Positions 42,637-51,637 are shown, counted from the stretch's first letter. The stretch is DNA of 59,488 nucleotides from DASUTB01 sp036374835 (GCA_036374835.1 DASUTB010000060.1:1-59488); one strand, 5' to 3'. Notes: generated by a model not told the origin, from the letters alone. Numbers and translations are program-made.

Positions 42637-43715
42637 CCGACGGCCGGCGCACTGTTCCTGCGCCGCCACAGACGAGGGGTCCAGGCAATCGGGATGACCA
42701 CGGCGACGGCGATCGGCGCGAGCAGAATCACCGCGCGGAAGACCAGTACGGCCGGAATCGCTGCGCCGAGCGACGACCCGACCGTGACGAGCGCACCGAC
42801 CAGCGCCGCGTCGGCCGCGCCGATCCCGGCCGGCGTCGGGACGGTCGACGACACCGCCGTACCTATCACGTACGCGGCTACCAGAGTTGTCATCGGCGCC
42901 GGGACGCCGAAACTACTCGCCGCAATGGCAAACCCGATCGCAAGGCAGCTCATGGCGCCGGCCTGAGCCACAACTGCCGTGCCGGCTCGTCGCGGGTTCG
43001 CGCGAATCGCGGCGACCGCGCCCACTACTGCCGCACGCAGGGCGCTGCGCTTCTGCGACATCGACTCTCGGCGAGTGTCCGGAGCAGCCGTCGTATCAGC
43101 CATTGTCTGTAGCTGAAGCGGCTCTGTCTCGGTCGCCGTGTGCTCGTCCACCACTGTGCGCGGCATGTACTGGCAGGCACGCGTTTGCGCCCACGTCGCC
43201 GATTGGTGCGCGTCCTCGGGTGACCGCGCTCGACGGGCTCGGACCCGCCAGCCGCCGACGGCGACGACCACTGCCAGCACGGCCATGCCGGTGAGACCGG
43301 AGTAGAGCCACACGAGTCCCACCAGCGCGCCCGTACCATGTGCGATACCGCTGGCGAGCGCCCACAGCGCCGCAATCGCCGCCGCCGTGGTCAGGGTCTT
43401 TCCGCCTCGCCGGAGTGCGATGAGGTACGCCCCGCCCGCGCCTGCTCCGGCCGGGATCACCCGGTTCGACACGGTTCCGATCACGTGTGCCGCAGCTGCT
43501 GCGCGCCACGAGAGCGCGCCGTCGGCAATGGCACGCTTGCCGGCGATCGATGCCGACGTCGCGACCAGCCAACACGCTGTGATCAGTGCGGGAGACTCCG
43601 GACTTTCCCGCATGCCGGAGGCCAGGTTGGGGACTGTCCCAGGGACGACAGCCACCGAAGCAGCGGCGACGAGCGCCGCGAAACATATGATCACTAAAGC
43701 CTTGAACGGCCTCAC
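42633..43715 (-). CDS. Flippase-like / lysylphosphatidylglycerol-synthase-TM-domain protein
   Basis: A 360-aa membrane protein of the AglD/LPG_synthase_TM type. The first half has about five helices (ALVIICFAALVAAASVAVV and onwards, with ISNRVIPAGAGAGGAYL-like VSNRVIPAGAGAGGAY), and the second half has VAAYVIGTAVSSTVPTPAGIGAADAALVGAL, which is the family signature. Between them, residues ~160-220 are hydrophilic and rich in Thr/Ala/Glu, an insertion not common in the family. The stop overlaps the convergent hypothetical gene by four bases. Probable lipid translocation or polyprenyl-linked role. Confidence 0.8.
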   Translation of the reverse strand: MRPFKALVIICFAALVAAASVAVVPGTVPNLASGMRESPESPALITACWLVATSASIAGKRAIADGALSWRAAAAAHVIGTVSNRVIPAGAGAGGAYLIALRRGGKTLTTAAAIAALWALASGIAHGTGALVGLVWLYSGLTGMAVLAVVVAVGGWRVRARRARSPEDAHQSATWAQTRACQYMPRTVVDEHTATETEPLQLQTMADTTAAPDTRRESMSQKRSALRAAVVGAVAAIRANPRRAGTAVVAQAGAMSCLAIGFAIAASSFGVPAPMTTLVAAYVIGTAVSSTVPTPAGIGAADAALVGALVTVGSSLGAAIPAVLVFRAVILLAPIAVAVVIPIAWTPRLWRRRNSAPAVG

Positions 43716-43799
43716 CTATTCAGCTTGCGCACGTCATTGCCAACATCCGCTGTTCAGCGGGCGTCCTCTGGGTGTCGGGTCCCGACAGCTACGTCACGA

Positions 43800-46253
43800 C
43801 TAGCCGTCCGTCTGTTCCTCGTCGCCATTGTCGCCGTCGCCACCGCCGTCGCCATCGCCGCCGTCGCCATCGCCACCGTCGCCATCTCCGCCGTTGCCGT
43901 TGCCATTGCCATTATCCGGTGGATCGCTCGGTTCCGGCTCAGGTGGCGAGCCCGAACTCAGTATCAGGCCGACCTGGCCACCGATCTCATGCTGGTCGTA
44001 CGGGCCCGGCGTCGTCGTGATTACCTCGCCCTCCGGTATGTTCTCCGACTGCTCCTCGCCGGCGACGTACGGTTCGAACCCGGCGTCCTCCAGGATCTCC
44101 CGCGCGTCACCTTCGGAGCGCCCGCGCACGTCGGGAATGGGATCCTCCTCGCCACGCACGATCTCGTCGGACGGCTCGGCAAACGACTTGGAATCGTACT
44201 TGTCGAGCAGAGCCTCCATCGTGTTCAGCCAGATCGGACCAGGGATACAGCCACCACACGCCTGGGCGATCACTTCGCCACCGTAGGAGCGGCCGCTGAG
44301 TGTCTCCTCGATGCTCTTCGGATCCCAGGTCGCCACCGCCGTAGTCAGCTGCGGGATATAGCCGATCCACCAGACCGCGGTCGTGTTGTTCGTCGTACCG
44401 GTCTTACCGGCCGCGTCACGGCCATCGCTCAGTTGCATCGCCCGGCCGGTACCGTTCTCCACCACGCTCTGGAGCACGAAGTTCACGCCGTCGGCAACTC
44501 CCTTGTCGAGTGCTCGCTCGCAGTCGGGCTCGGCCTCATAAACGGTCTCGCCGCCGCGGTCCACGATCTTCTCGACCGCATAGGACTCGCAGTGCATTCC
44601 GCGTGCCGCGAATGTTGCATAAGCCTCGGCCATCATCAGCGGCGACGAGGTGTTGGCCCCGAGCACGAACGACGGGATCATCTCCACTTGATCACCGTTG
44701 AAACGCGTCACTCCGAGGTCGGTCGCGATGCGTATCGGGTCACACAATCCAGTCAGCTGTTCGAGCTGTGCGTAGAACGTATTGACGGACTGCTCGGTCC
44801 CCGTCATCACCGTATGGCGTTGATTCGAGACCTTAGTGCTGTAGTTGGACAGCGTCCACGATTGCGTCGAGCGGCGCGGTCCATCGCACATGTCGAACTC
44901 ACGCTCGGGAATCGTCATCGTATGCGGCGAATAGAAGGTCTTGTCGAGCGGAACCCCTTGGTCGATCGCCGCCGCCAGGACGAACGCCTTGTAAGTCGAC
45001 CCCGCCTGCGCACCGAGGCTCTCGCTGTAGTCCGGGTCGTAGTCGACCGCGAAGTTGATGTAGGTCCGGCCGCTGAACTCGTCACCACCGGCGTCGATAC
45101 CGTACGGGCGAGACTGCGCGAGTGCCCGGACCTTGCCGGTCCCGGGTTCGACGGAGGCGAGCGCGGCTACGGCGCTGTCGGTAGGAAAGACCCTCTCGTC
45201 GATGGCCTTCTGCGCGGCCCGCTGATTCTTGCGGTCCAGGGTCGTGTGGATCGTCAGCCCGGCACGGTTGAGCGCGGCCTCACGATCGTCTCGTGTCTCC
45301 CCGAGCCACTCCATCTTGTCGAGGATCTCTTCCTTGACGTAGAGGCAGTAGAAGGGCTCGGACGACCCGACGCACCCGTTCGGCGTGGGCCGAAGTTCCA
45401 GCCCGAGCTCGGAAGCCTGCACCTTCGTCGCGCGCCCTTCAGTGATCATGCCCTCTTCGGCCATCCGGTCGAGGACCGTATTGCGCCGGGCGACGGCGAT
45501 CTCGGGATTCTTCGTCGGGTCGTACCGCGTCGGCTGCTGGACGAGTCCGGCAAGCATTGCGGCCTGGCCAAGAGTGAGCTCGGCGGCGGACGTCGAGAAG
45601 TAGGCGCGCGCGGCTGCCTCGATGCCGTGCACACCTCCCCCGCCCCCGGTGCCGAAGTAGGCGATGTTCAGATAGCGCTCGAGAATCTCGTCCTTGGTCA
45701 GCTCTTGCTCGACCTTCAGAGCGAGGCGCAGTTCCTCGAGTTTGCGGCGATAGGTCAGATCTGTGGCTCCGGACTGGCTGTAGTCGACGCCTTCGCGGTT
45801 GATCTGCAGCAGCTTGACGTACTGCTGGGTCAGCGTCGATCCGCCGCCGACAATGCCACCGGCCTGCAAGTTCTGGGTGAACGCGCGGAAGGTGCCTTGG
45901 AAGTCGATCGGACCATGTTCGTAGAAGCGGTGGTCCTCGATCGCCAGCATAGCCTTCTGCATGACTGGAGCGATCTTGTCCAGCGGAACGTAGATCCGGT
46001 TCTGGTCGTAGAACGTCGCGATCGTCCGGCCTTTGGCGTCGACGACGCGCGACCGTTGATACAGCGGATCGTCCAGATTGATCTCATCGGAGAGATTGCC
46101 GAACTCGTTCGCGCTGTCCCGTGCAACGAGACCGAGGCTTGCGGCGAGGGGTATCAGCAGCCCGGCGACCAGCACACCGGCGAGTCCGCTGATCAGAATG
46201 ACCAGAACGGCGCGGCGCACCATCGTGAGCACGAGAGTCGGCGTAATAGGCAC
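43800..46253 (-). CDS. Class A penicillin-binding protein (transglycosylase-transpeptidase) with a PASTA domain
   Basis: Polymerises and cross-links peptidoglycan; 817 aa. One N-terminal membrane helix (about residues 12-36), a GT51 domain with catalytic Glu in EDHRFYEHG (~104), and a transpeptidase with SxxK STYK (Ser about 419), SVN and KTGT (~615). Near the end is a PASTA domain (IPDVRGRSEGDAREILEDAG to about 775). The last 50 residues are a low-complexity Gly/Asp/Asn run. GTG 46253 follows TAGGCT by eight bases. The order and PASTA tail match the PBP1a/ponA group of actinobacteria. Confidence 0.93.
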   Translation of the reverse strand: MPITPTLVLTMVRRAVLVILISGLAGVLVAGLLIPLAASLGLVARDSANEFGNLSDEINLDDPLYQRSRVVDAKGRTIATFYDQNRIYVPLDKIAPVMQKAMLAIEDHRFYEHGPIDFQGTFRAFTQNLQAGGIVGGGSTLTQQYVKLLQINREGVDYSQSGATDLTYRRKLEELRLALKVEQELTKDEILERYLNIAYFGTGGGGGVHGIEAAARAYFSTSAAELTLGQAAMLAGLVQQPTRYDPTKNPEIAVARRNTVLDRMAEEGMITEGRATKVQASELGLELRPTPNGCVGSSEPFYCLYVKEEILDKMEWLGETRDDREAALNRAGLTIHTTLDRKNQRAAQKAIDERVFPTDSAVAALASVEPGTGKVRALAQSRPYGIDAGGDEFSGRTYINFAVDYDPDYSESLGAQAGSTYKAFVLAAAIDQGVPLDKTFYSPHTMTIPEREFDMCDGPRRSTQSWTLSNYSTKVSNQRHTVMTGTEQSVNTFYAQLEQLTGLCDPIRIATDLGVTRFNGDQVEMIPSFVLGANTSSPLMMAEAYATFAARGMHCESYAVEKIVDRGGETVYEAEPDCERALDKGVADGVNFVLQSVVENGTGRAMQLSDGRDAAGKTGTTNNTTAVWWIGYIPQLTTAVATWDPKSIEETLSGRSYGGEVIAQACGGCIPGPIWLNTMEALLDKYDSKSFAEPSDEIVRGEEDPIPDVRGRSEGDAREILEDAGFEPYVAGEEQSENIPEGEVITTTPGPYDQHEIGGQVGLILSSGSPPEPEPSDPPDNGNGNGNGGDGDGGDGDGGDGDGGGDGDNGDEEQTDG

Positions 46254-46302
46254 GGCTCACTAGCCTACGTGTTCCGGAGCGTCAGGGTGGGCAGCACCCA
46301 TG

Positions 46303-48108
46303 TTACCTGCCTACCGCGTATCCCTGCATTCCGCGCGGATTTGCCGCTGCGCTCAACTGGCCGGATTCCGGGTCACGCCGGACGACGCACATCCGCCCCA
46401 ACGACCACGGATCGGACACTGTGACGTTGTGTCCTCGCGCGGCGAGCTCGCCGATCACGCCGTCCCCGAGCCGCGACTCGACGACCAGGCCGCCCGGGTC
46501 CATGTCGCGTGGATAGAACGAGCTCGGCAGCGAGGTGGTGTGCCACATCGGCGCGTCGATCGCGTGCTGCAGGTCCATGCCGAGCACAAGATGCCGAAGC
46601 AGGAACAGCAGTTGCCACTGGTCCTGCTGGTCACCGCCGGGAGATCCACAGGCCAGCACAGGCGCCCCGTCGCGAAGCACCAGTGTCGGGCTCAGCGTCG
46701 TGCGCGGCCTCCGTCCGGGCATGAGGGACGACGGCAGACCCGGTTCCAGCCACGTCATCTGCAAGCGCGTGCCGAGGCAGAAGCCGAGTTCCGGGATAGC
46801 GGGGGAACTGTGCAGCCAGCCGCCGCTGGGCATGGCCGCGATCATGTTGCCCCACCGGTCGACGACATCGATGTGGCACGTGTCGCCGCGCTGCACGCCG
46901 GTGCGCGAGACAGTCGGCTCGCCGGTCGCCGAACCGAGAGCGTCCGATTCATGCTCCGCGCCGGGCACACCCGCGCCGAGCCGGGCCGCCACTCGCGGCT
47001 CGCGCCCACCGGGTCGACCCGGCCGCAGCTCGGCCGAGGCGGTCTCCGCGATCAGAGCACGCCTGCTCTCGAGGTACGACGGTTCCAGCAGATCATCCAG
47101 TGGGACGTCCGCCGCGTCGCCGAACCACGCCTCGCGGTCGGCGAATGCGAGCTTGAGTGTCTCCGCGACCCGGTGCGCCCCGCCGGCGCTCGACGGGTCG
47201 ATCGCGTCGGCGTCATCCGGCTCTAGCAGGCGCAGGCTCTGCAGCAACATCGGGCCCTGTCCCCACGGACCGGTCTTGGCGACGACGACGTCGCGAAACG
47301 ACGCTGTCGCCGGCGCTTCGTACCGCGTCTCGTAGCCGGCCATGTCGTCCGCGGTGAGCACGCCGGCATGATCCGCACCGCTGGAATCGCGATGTGGTTT
47401 CGTGACGAACGCCGCTATCGCCTCGGCGACGAACCCCTCCCGCCATGCCCGGCGCGCCGCGTCGATGACCGACTCTCGCGTGCGGCCACCGGCCTCGCCT
47501 TCGCGCACCAGTCGCTCGAGCGTGCCGGCGTACGCCTCGTTGACGAACGAACGGTTCGGCGCCGGGGCGTGGCCGCGATGCAGCCACAGCTGCGCGGACG
47601 TCGTCCAGTGCTCGGTGAACAGAGTCCGGACGTGATCGATCGTGGCGGCGGCTCGCGGCAGCAACGGGTGGCCGTCCCGGGCGTAGCCGATCGCGAACTC
47701 CAGCACATCGCGCAGCGGCCAGGTCCCATGATCACGCAGCAGTACGAGCCACGCGTCAACCGCTGCGGGCACCGCCGCTGCAAGCAAGCCGGCTCCCGGA
47801 ACCAGGTCCAGGCCAAGTCCGGTGAAGTGCTCGATCGTCGCAGCGGCCGGCGCCGGTCCCTGACCGGCCAGCACAACGGGTCGCGGATCCTCGCCGGTCG
47901 AGAAGATCGCCGGCACTTCGCCGCCCGGCCCGTTGAGGTGCGGCTCGACGACGTGCAGCACGAAACCGGCCGCCACGGCCGCGTCGAACGCGTTGCCGCC
48001 GCGCTCGAGAACCGCCATCGCGGACTGCGAGGCCAACCAGTGGGTGGACGAGACCATGCCGAAACCGCCCCGCAGCGTCGGCCGGGTGGTGAAACTCTCC
48101 GCGCTCAT
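46303..48108 (-). CDS. Gamma-glutamyltransferase family protein
   Basis: A 601-aa N-terminal nucleophile hydrolase. The catalytic Thr is in GDTCHIDVVD (about residue 410), after which the small subunit begins, and GSPGGDQQDQ is the second family motif. The N-terminal part has GGNAFDAAVAAGFVLHVVEPH. No signal peptide is present, unlike classical periplasmic GGT, so it is probably cytosolic and may act on other gamma-glutamyl compounds (a mycothiol producer need not have glutathione). ATG 48108 has no upstream alternative of note. Assigned by motif, substrate open. Confidence 0.85.
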   Translation of the reverse strand: MSAESFTTRPTLRGGFGMVSSTHWLASQSAMAVLERGGNAFDAAVAAGFVLHVVEPHLNGPGGEVPAIFSTGEDPRPVVLAGQGPAPAAATIEHFTGLGLDLVPGAGLLAAAVPAAVDAWLVLLRDHGTWPLRDVLEFAIGYARDGHPLLPRAAATIDHVRTLFTEHWTTSAQLWLHRGHAPAPNRSFVNEAYAGTLERLVREGEAGGRTRESVIDAARRAWREGFVAEAIAAFVTKPHRDSSGADHAGVLTADDMAGYETRYEAPATASFRDVVVAKTGPWGQGPMLLQSLRLLEPDDADAIDPSSAGGAHRVAETLKLAFADREAWFGDAADVPLDDLLEPSYLESRRALIAETASAELRPGRPGGREPRVAARLGAGVPGAEHESDALGSATGEPTVSRTGVQRGDTCHIDVVDRWGNMIAAMPSGGWLHSSPAIPELGFCLGTRLQMTWLEPGLPSSLMPGRRPRTTLSPTLVLRDGAPVLACGSPGGDQQDQWQLLFLLRHLVLGMDLQHAIDAPMWHTTSLPSSFYPRDMDPGGLVVESRLGDGVIGELAARGHNVTVSDPWSLGRMCVVRRDPESGQLSAAANPRGMQGYAVGR

Positions 48109-48155
48109 CCCGGCAGGCTATGCGGCGGTGTGTTGCGAGGAATACGGTGGTCCGC

Positions 48156-48785
48156 ATGCGGCTCACCAAGTTGGTACATGCATGCGTACTCGTCGAAGAG
48201 GACGGCGCGCGGGTTCTCATCGACCCGGGGGCGTTCACGCCGGGTTTCGAGAACCTCACCGACCTCCACGCCGTCCTCATCACGCATCAGCATCCCGATC
48301 ATGTGGACCTGGACCGGCTCGGCGCGCTGCTCGAGCGCAATCCGGACGCGGCGTTGTACTCGGACGAAGGCACCGCCAGCGTGCTCGCCGACCGCGGTTT
48401 CACCGCGGAGATCGCGCGTGACGGCGACCGGCTGCCGTTGAGCGTGCCGGTCGAGGTGTTCGGCACGAACCACGCGGTCATTCACCCGGACATTCCGGTG
48501 ATCCCGAACGTCGGCTACCTGGTCGGCGGGCGCTTCTTCCACCCCGGCGACGCGTTCACCGTTCCCGACGAGCCGGTGGACGTGCTGGGTCTACCGACCG
48601 GTGCGCCGTGGCTCAAGTTGTCCGAAGCGGTCGACTACATGCGCGCGGTGGCGCCGCGGGTCGCCGTCCCGATTCACGAGGCGGTGCTGGCAATGCCCGC
48701 GATGTATTACAACAGGTTCGAAGAACTCGCGCTGCCCGGCACCACCGTCACCGTCATCGACCCCGGCTCATCCACCGACGTCTAG
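48156..48785 (+). CDS. MBL-fold metallo-hydrolase
   Basis: A 209-aa metal-dependent hydrolase. The HxHxDH motif is HQHPDHVD (about residues 47-54), preceded by LIDPGAFT, and additional His and Asp residues occur in HPGDAF and PIHEAVL. This matches the UlaG/YtnP-like small MBL proteins. ATG 48156 lies seven bases after TACGGT (48143-48148), a leaderless start; the longer frame from 48120 would span the promoter. Divergent from the GGT gene. Substrate unknown. Confidence 0.85.
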   Translation: MRLTKLVHACVLVEEDGARVLIDPGAFTPGFENLTDLHAVLITHQHPDHVDLDRLGALLERNPDAALYSDEGTASVLADRGFTAEIARDGDRLPLSVPVEVFGTNHAVIHPDIPVIPNVGYLVGGRFFHPGDAFTVPDEPVDVLGLPTGAPWLKLSEAVDYMRAVAPRVAVPIHEAVLAMPAMYYNRFEELALPGTTVTVIDPGSSTDV

Positions 48786-48850
48786 CTCGACCGCGTATCC
48801 GCCTTCCGGCGCAGGCTCGCAACGCGTCGCCGCCTGGCTAAGCTCGCCTT

Positions 48851-48862
48851 ACGTAGCTACGT
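48851..48862. promoter_or_regulatory. Perfect 12-bp palindrome
   Basis: ACGTAGCTACGT is exactly self-complementary and lies 13 bp upstream of the ATG of the coiled-coil gene. Such a site could be an operator; no regulator gene is nearby. Confidence 0.45.
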
Positions 48863-48875
48863 GTGGGGACTGGCC

Positions 48876-49490
48876 ATGAATGATGACGACGAGGTCGCGA
48901 AGCTGGAGCGACAGATCGATCACTCGATCCGCCGCGCTGACGATATGGCGTCCGGTCGTAGCATGCGACGGCGCAATCCGTGGTGGATCGCACTTACCGT
49001 GCTGCTCGTCCTGGCGCTTGGCGCCTGCGGCGCGCTGGCCGCCTATCTGTGGCAGACGACGGACGAGTGGCGCGCCGAGGCCGAACGCGTCACGGCGATC
49101 GCCAACGAGCTCACCGTCGAGCGGGATGCTCTCGCCGCCGACCTCTCCCAGGCCGAGCGCGACCTCGAGGCGACCGACCAGCAGCTGCGCGAGGTCCAGG
49201 ACAGATTGCTGTCGCTGGCCGACGAGCGCGCGCGGACCGGCGACCAACTCGAGTTCACCCGCCTGCTGGCCCAGGATGTCGCCACCGTCGCCGGCCAGCT
49301 CGAACAGTGCGTGCAGGGACAGACCCAGTTCCAGGACGAGCTGCTCACCGTGCTCGGCGACATCGAGCAGTACGACGTGGAAGCCGTCGCCGAGTCGGCA
49401 CAAGAGTTCGCCGATGAGGTCAACGCGTTCTGCGACGCCGCCGTGCAGGCCAGTGACGCGCTACAAGAAGAGCTGGACCGGCAGGGATGA
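48876..49490 (+). CDS. Membrane-anchored coiled-coil protein, function unknown
   Basis: A 204-aa protein. After a short cytosolic N-terminus comes one transmembrane segment (about residues 37-58, WWIALTVLLVLALGACGALAAYLW). The outside part is a long coiled coil (about residues 65-190: ERDALAADLSQAERDLEATDQQLREVQDRLL...). No enzymatic motif is seen; two Cys residues (about 148 and 188) are extracytoplasmic. ATG 48876 follows GGGGAC. It overlaps the next protease gene by four bases (ATGA), suggesting joint function at the envelope. Confidence 0.7.
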   Translation: MNDDDEVAKLERQIDHSIRRADDMASGRSMRRRNPWWIALTVLLVLALGACGALAAYLWQTTDEWRAEAERVTAIANELTVERDALAADLSQAERDLEATDQQLREVQDRLLSLADERARTGDQLEFTRLLAQDVATVAGQLEQCVQGQTQFQDELLTVLGDIEQYDVEAVAESAQEFADEVNAFCDAAVQASDALQEELDRQG

Positions 49491-50284
49491 CCCGGCTCAG
49501 ACCGGTCGCCGATGGTCGCGAGACGCCGGGCCGGGACGGCTCCGACCACTCGCGGCGGACGTGGGCCGCGGTACTCGTTCTTGCCGCGCTCGTCCTCACC
49601 GGATGTGAAGCGCTGCCGGAGCTGCCCCCGAGGCCGGAGCCGGCCGAGATCGGCTCGGAGCCGACACCGACGGCGAGCACGGAGGCGGCCGAATGGGCTC
49701 CCGGAGGGTTCAGCCGAGCCGAGCGGGTCGCCGTGCGGGTGCGCAACGTCGGCTGCGGCGGCGTCAGTACCGGCAGCGGGTTCGCATTGTCCCCGAACCA
49801 GCTGGTGACGAACCGACACGTGATCGCCGGTGCGACGACCTTGCAGGTCAGCACGTTCGACGGCCAGGACCTTCTGGTGGACGCCGCGGGCGCGGGGCTG
49901 GTCGCCGACATCGCGATCGTGGAAACTCGCTCGGCGTTGCCGGCAGCCGTCACACTCGCCGATGAGAATCCGGAGATCGGCGACGCCGTCAACATCGTGG
50001 GTTACCCCGGTGGTGGACGGCTGACGACCACGAGCGGGCACGTCGTGTCGTACGAGGCGGATCCGCTGAACTCGAATGCCGGCGAGGTCATCGTCACCGA
50101 CGCCCCTGCCGAGCGCGGATCGTCCGGCAGTCCGCTGTACAACGAGGACGGTGACGTGGTCGGCGTGGTGTACGCGGCCACGAGCGACGGCGAGCATTCG
50201 CTCGCCGTCCCGGTCGAAACGCTCCGCGAACTGCTCGACGACGAAGGATTCACCGACGAGCTCCCGCCCTGCCCCGAACGATGA
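49487..50284 (+). CDS. Secreted lipoprotein serine protease, trypsin-like (S1C)
   Basis: A 265-aa protein. The signal peptide ends in the lipobox LTGC (Cys40). The chymotrypsin-fold domain has catalytic His (NRHVIAG, about 111), Asp (ADIAIVE) and Ser in GSSGSPL (about 215). No PDZ domain is present, so it is shorter than HtrA. It overlaps the upstream coiled-coil gene by four bases; the two are likely cotranslated and may act together, as with proteases tethered to a scaffold. The start ATG is the overlapping one. Confidence 0.87.
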   Translation: MTRLRPVADGRETPGRDGSDHSRRTWAAVLVLAALVLTGCEALPELPPRPEPAEIGSEPTPTASTEAAEWAPGGFSRAERVAVRVRNVGCGGVSTGSGFALSPNQLVTNRHVIAGATTLQVSTFDGQDLLVDAAGAGLVADIAIVETRSALPAAVTLADENPEIGDAVNIVGYPGGGRLTTTSGHVVSYEADPLNSNAGEVIVTDAPAERGSSGSPLYNEDGDVVGVVYAATSDGEHSLAVPVETLRELLDDEGFTDELPPCPER

Positions 50285-50364
50285 CCGCGTATCGCCGCCC
50301 GTCCGGTGATCGTCTGCACCGCCCCGTCCCTGTGTGATTTGCCAATCTGTTACAGAATGGTGGT

Positions 50365-51015
50365 GTGAGCACATGGCAGGGCGACGACCACGAGCGGCCA
50401 CGGCGGCCGCTGCTGCTGCCAGGTCTTCCCGATCTGCCGGGCGATCCGGATCCGGCCGACCGGATAGCGGCCGCGCACGCCACAGCGGCGGCACTCCTCC
50501 AGGCGGGACGTGGTGCCGAGGAGTCGGACCCCGAGCGCACCCAGCGGCTTGTAGCACTCGCGGACGACGTCGGCATCGACGAGATCGCCGAACTGTGGTG
50601 CGACACGGGTCCGGACACGCTGCCCGGCACACTCTGGTCGCTGTATCTGCTGCGTACCTGGGTCCATCGCGACGGTATCGACGCCTCTCGCCTGTTCGCC
50701 GCCGGCCACCGTGTGGCCGAAGTGTCGTCCGCCGTCGCCGGTGTCGCCGAGCCGCCAGGACCGCGTGAAGTGGCCGAACTCGGTGACGCCGTGCTCACCA
50801 GCGCGTTCGATGGCGACTTCGCGATCGCGCTGGAGCGCGCCGCTGCCTTCTGCCGGGTCATCGCCGCCGGACGGGCGCACCTCGCCGATGATTCGGAGGA
50901 CGGCTCCCCCGACGGCGAGAGCAGCCGGCAGACGCGGCTTGCTCAGGGCAACCTGCGGATGGCCGAAGAACTGGAACACGCCGCACGGCTCTGGCGGACC
51001 GGCGAGCTCACCTGA
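50365..51015 (+). CDS. Hypothetical protein, all-helical
   Basis: A 216-aa protein, not recognised. It is Ala/Glu/Asp-rich and helical, with a Pro-rich N-terminus and a tail TRLAQGNLRMAEELEHAARLWRTGELT. No signal peptide, no membrane segment and no catalytic motif. GTG 50365 lies six bases after CAGAAT (50353-50358), consistent with a leaderless promoter. It is followed by a noncoding region that may hold a short RNA. Similar proteins occur in actinobacteria, probably uncharacterised. Confidence 0.65.
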   Translation: MSTWQGDDHERPRRPLLLPGLPDLPGDPDPADRIAAAHATAAALLQAGRGAEESDPERTQRLVALADDVGIDEIAELWCDTGPDTLPGTLWSLYLLRTWVHRDGIDASRLFAAGHRVAEVSSAVAGVAEPPGPREVAELGDAVLTSAFDGDFAIALERAAAFCRVIAAGRAHLADDSEDGSPDGESSRQTRLAQGNLRMAEELEHAARLWRTGELT

Positions 51016-51091
51016 CCCCCCGCGATATCCGTACCGACGGCCCTGCGCTGGACGTTTGTCACCGCCCACCCCACCTGGAGTACCTTTTTCT

Positions 51092-51139
51092 ATGGCGACA
51101 GTCCTTTCTGGACTCTCGCTGGACGTCGGACTGCGGTAA
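51092..51139 (+). CDS. Candidate 15-codon leader peptide
   Basis: ATG at 51092 starts MATVLSGLSLDVGLR and stops at 51139. TACCTT (51081-51086) ends five bases upstream and TTGTCA (51056-51061) precedes it by 19 bp, giving a plausible promoter with a leaderless start. Downstream to 51246 several hairpins are possible. It is too short to claim as a gene without transcript or conservation data. Confidence 0.35.
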   Translation: MATVLSGLSLDVGLR

Positions 51140-51219
51140 CCCCGGGTCCCACCTTTAGCCGCTGCGAGCGGCCGTTGCGCCGAGAGGCGTTCCCGGTTCG
51201 GCGTTCCTTTACAGTGCGG

Positions 51220-51246
51220 TCCCGGGCCGGGTAACCCGGCCCGGGA
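51220..51246. terminator. Strong GC hairpin at the 3' end of the zincin gene
   Basis: TCCCGGGCCGGGT (51220-51232) and ACCCGGCCCGGGA (51234-51246) are perfect complements with a 1-base centre. It is five bases beyond the zincin stop (minus strand), and could also end transcription from the left. No T-run on either side. Confidence 0.75.
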
Positions 51247-51250
51247 GCCG

Positions 51251-51637
51251 TTATCCCCAGCCGAGTTCGTGCAGGCGATCGTCGTCGATGCCGAAATGGT
51301 GGGCGATCTCATGGACGACGGTGATCCGAACTTCGTTCACAACGTCGTCCATCGACTCGCAGATCGCCAGGATCGGGTTCCGGAACAGCCTGATGGTGTC
51401 CGGCAGCACGCCGGCGTACCACTCGTCGCGCTCGGGAAGTGGCGTGCCTTCGTAGATCCCGAGCAAGTCCGGGGCGTCGGGCGGGGCGTCGTCCTCCACC
51501 AGGACGACCACGTTGTCGACCATCGACGCCAGCTCAGGCGGGATGGTGTCCAGCGCTTCGGCCACCAGTCCGTCGAACTCGTCGGGCGTCACTTCCAGCA
51601 CGCGCCCCAGTCTGCCCTGCCGGGCGTGCCGAGCCAT
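51251..51637 (-). CDS. Zincin-type metallopeptidase, DUF1025-like
   Basis: A 128-aa protein. The zinc motif HEIAHHFG (about residues 110-117) followed by DDDRLHELGW gives the third ligand region of the minimal zincin/MTRG family found in actinobacteria. The N-terminus (MARHARQGRLG) is basic. ATG 51637 is preferred; GGGGACGG is upstream. The frame can extend to 51673 but without family support. Its substrate is unknown. Confidence 0.85.
   Translation of the reverse strand: MARHARQGRLGRVLEVTPDEFDGLVAEALDTIPPELASMVDNVVVLVEDDAPPDAPDLLGIYEGTPLPERDEWYAGVLPDTIRLFRNPILAICESMDDVVNEVRITVVHEIAHHFGIDDDRLHELGWG

Noticed and set aside
43820..43920. Short tandem GCC/GTC units that could suggest a CRISPR or satellite array
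   Set aside because: The units are codons of the Gly-Asp-rich PBP tail; no spacer structure.
43725..46424. An 899-codon open frame antisense to the penicillin-binding protein gene
   Set aside because: High-GC antisense shadow of a gene with full catalytic motifs; its translation is Arg/Val/Asp-rich without domain features.
49043..50632. A 529-codon open frame antisense to the coiled-coil and protease genes
   Set aside because: It covers three well-supported plus-strand genes and shows no domain.
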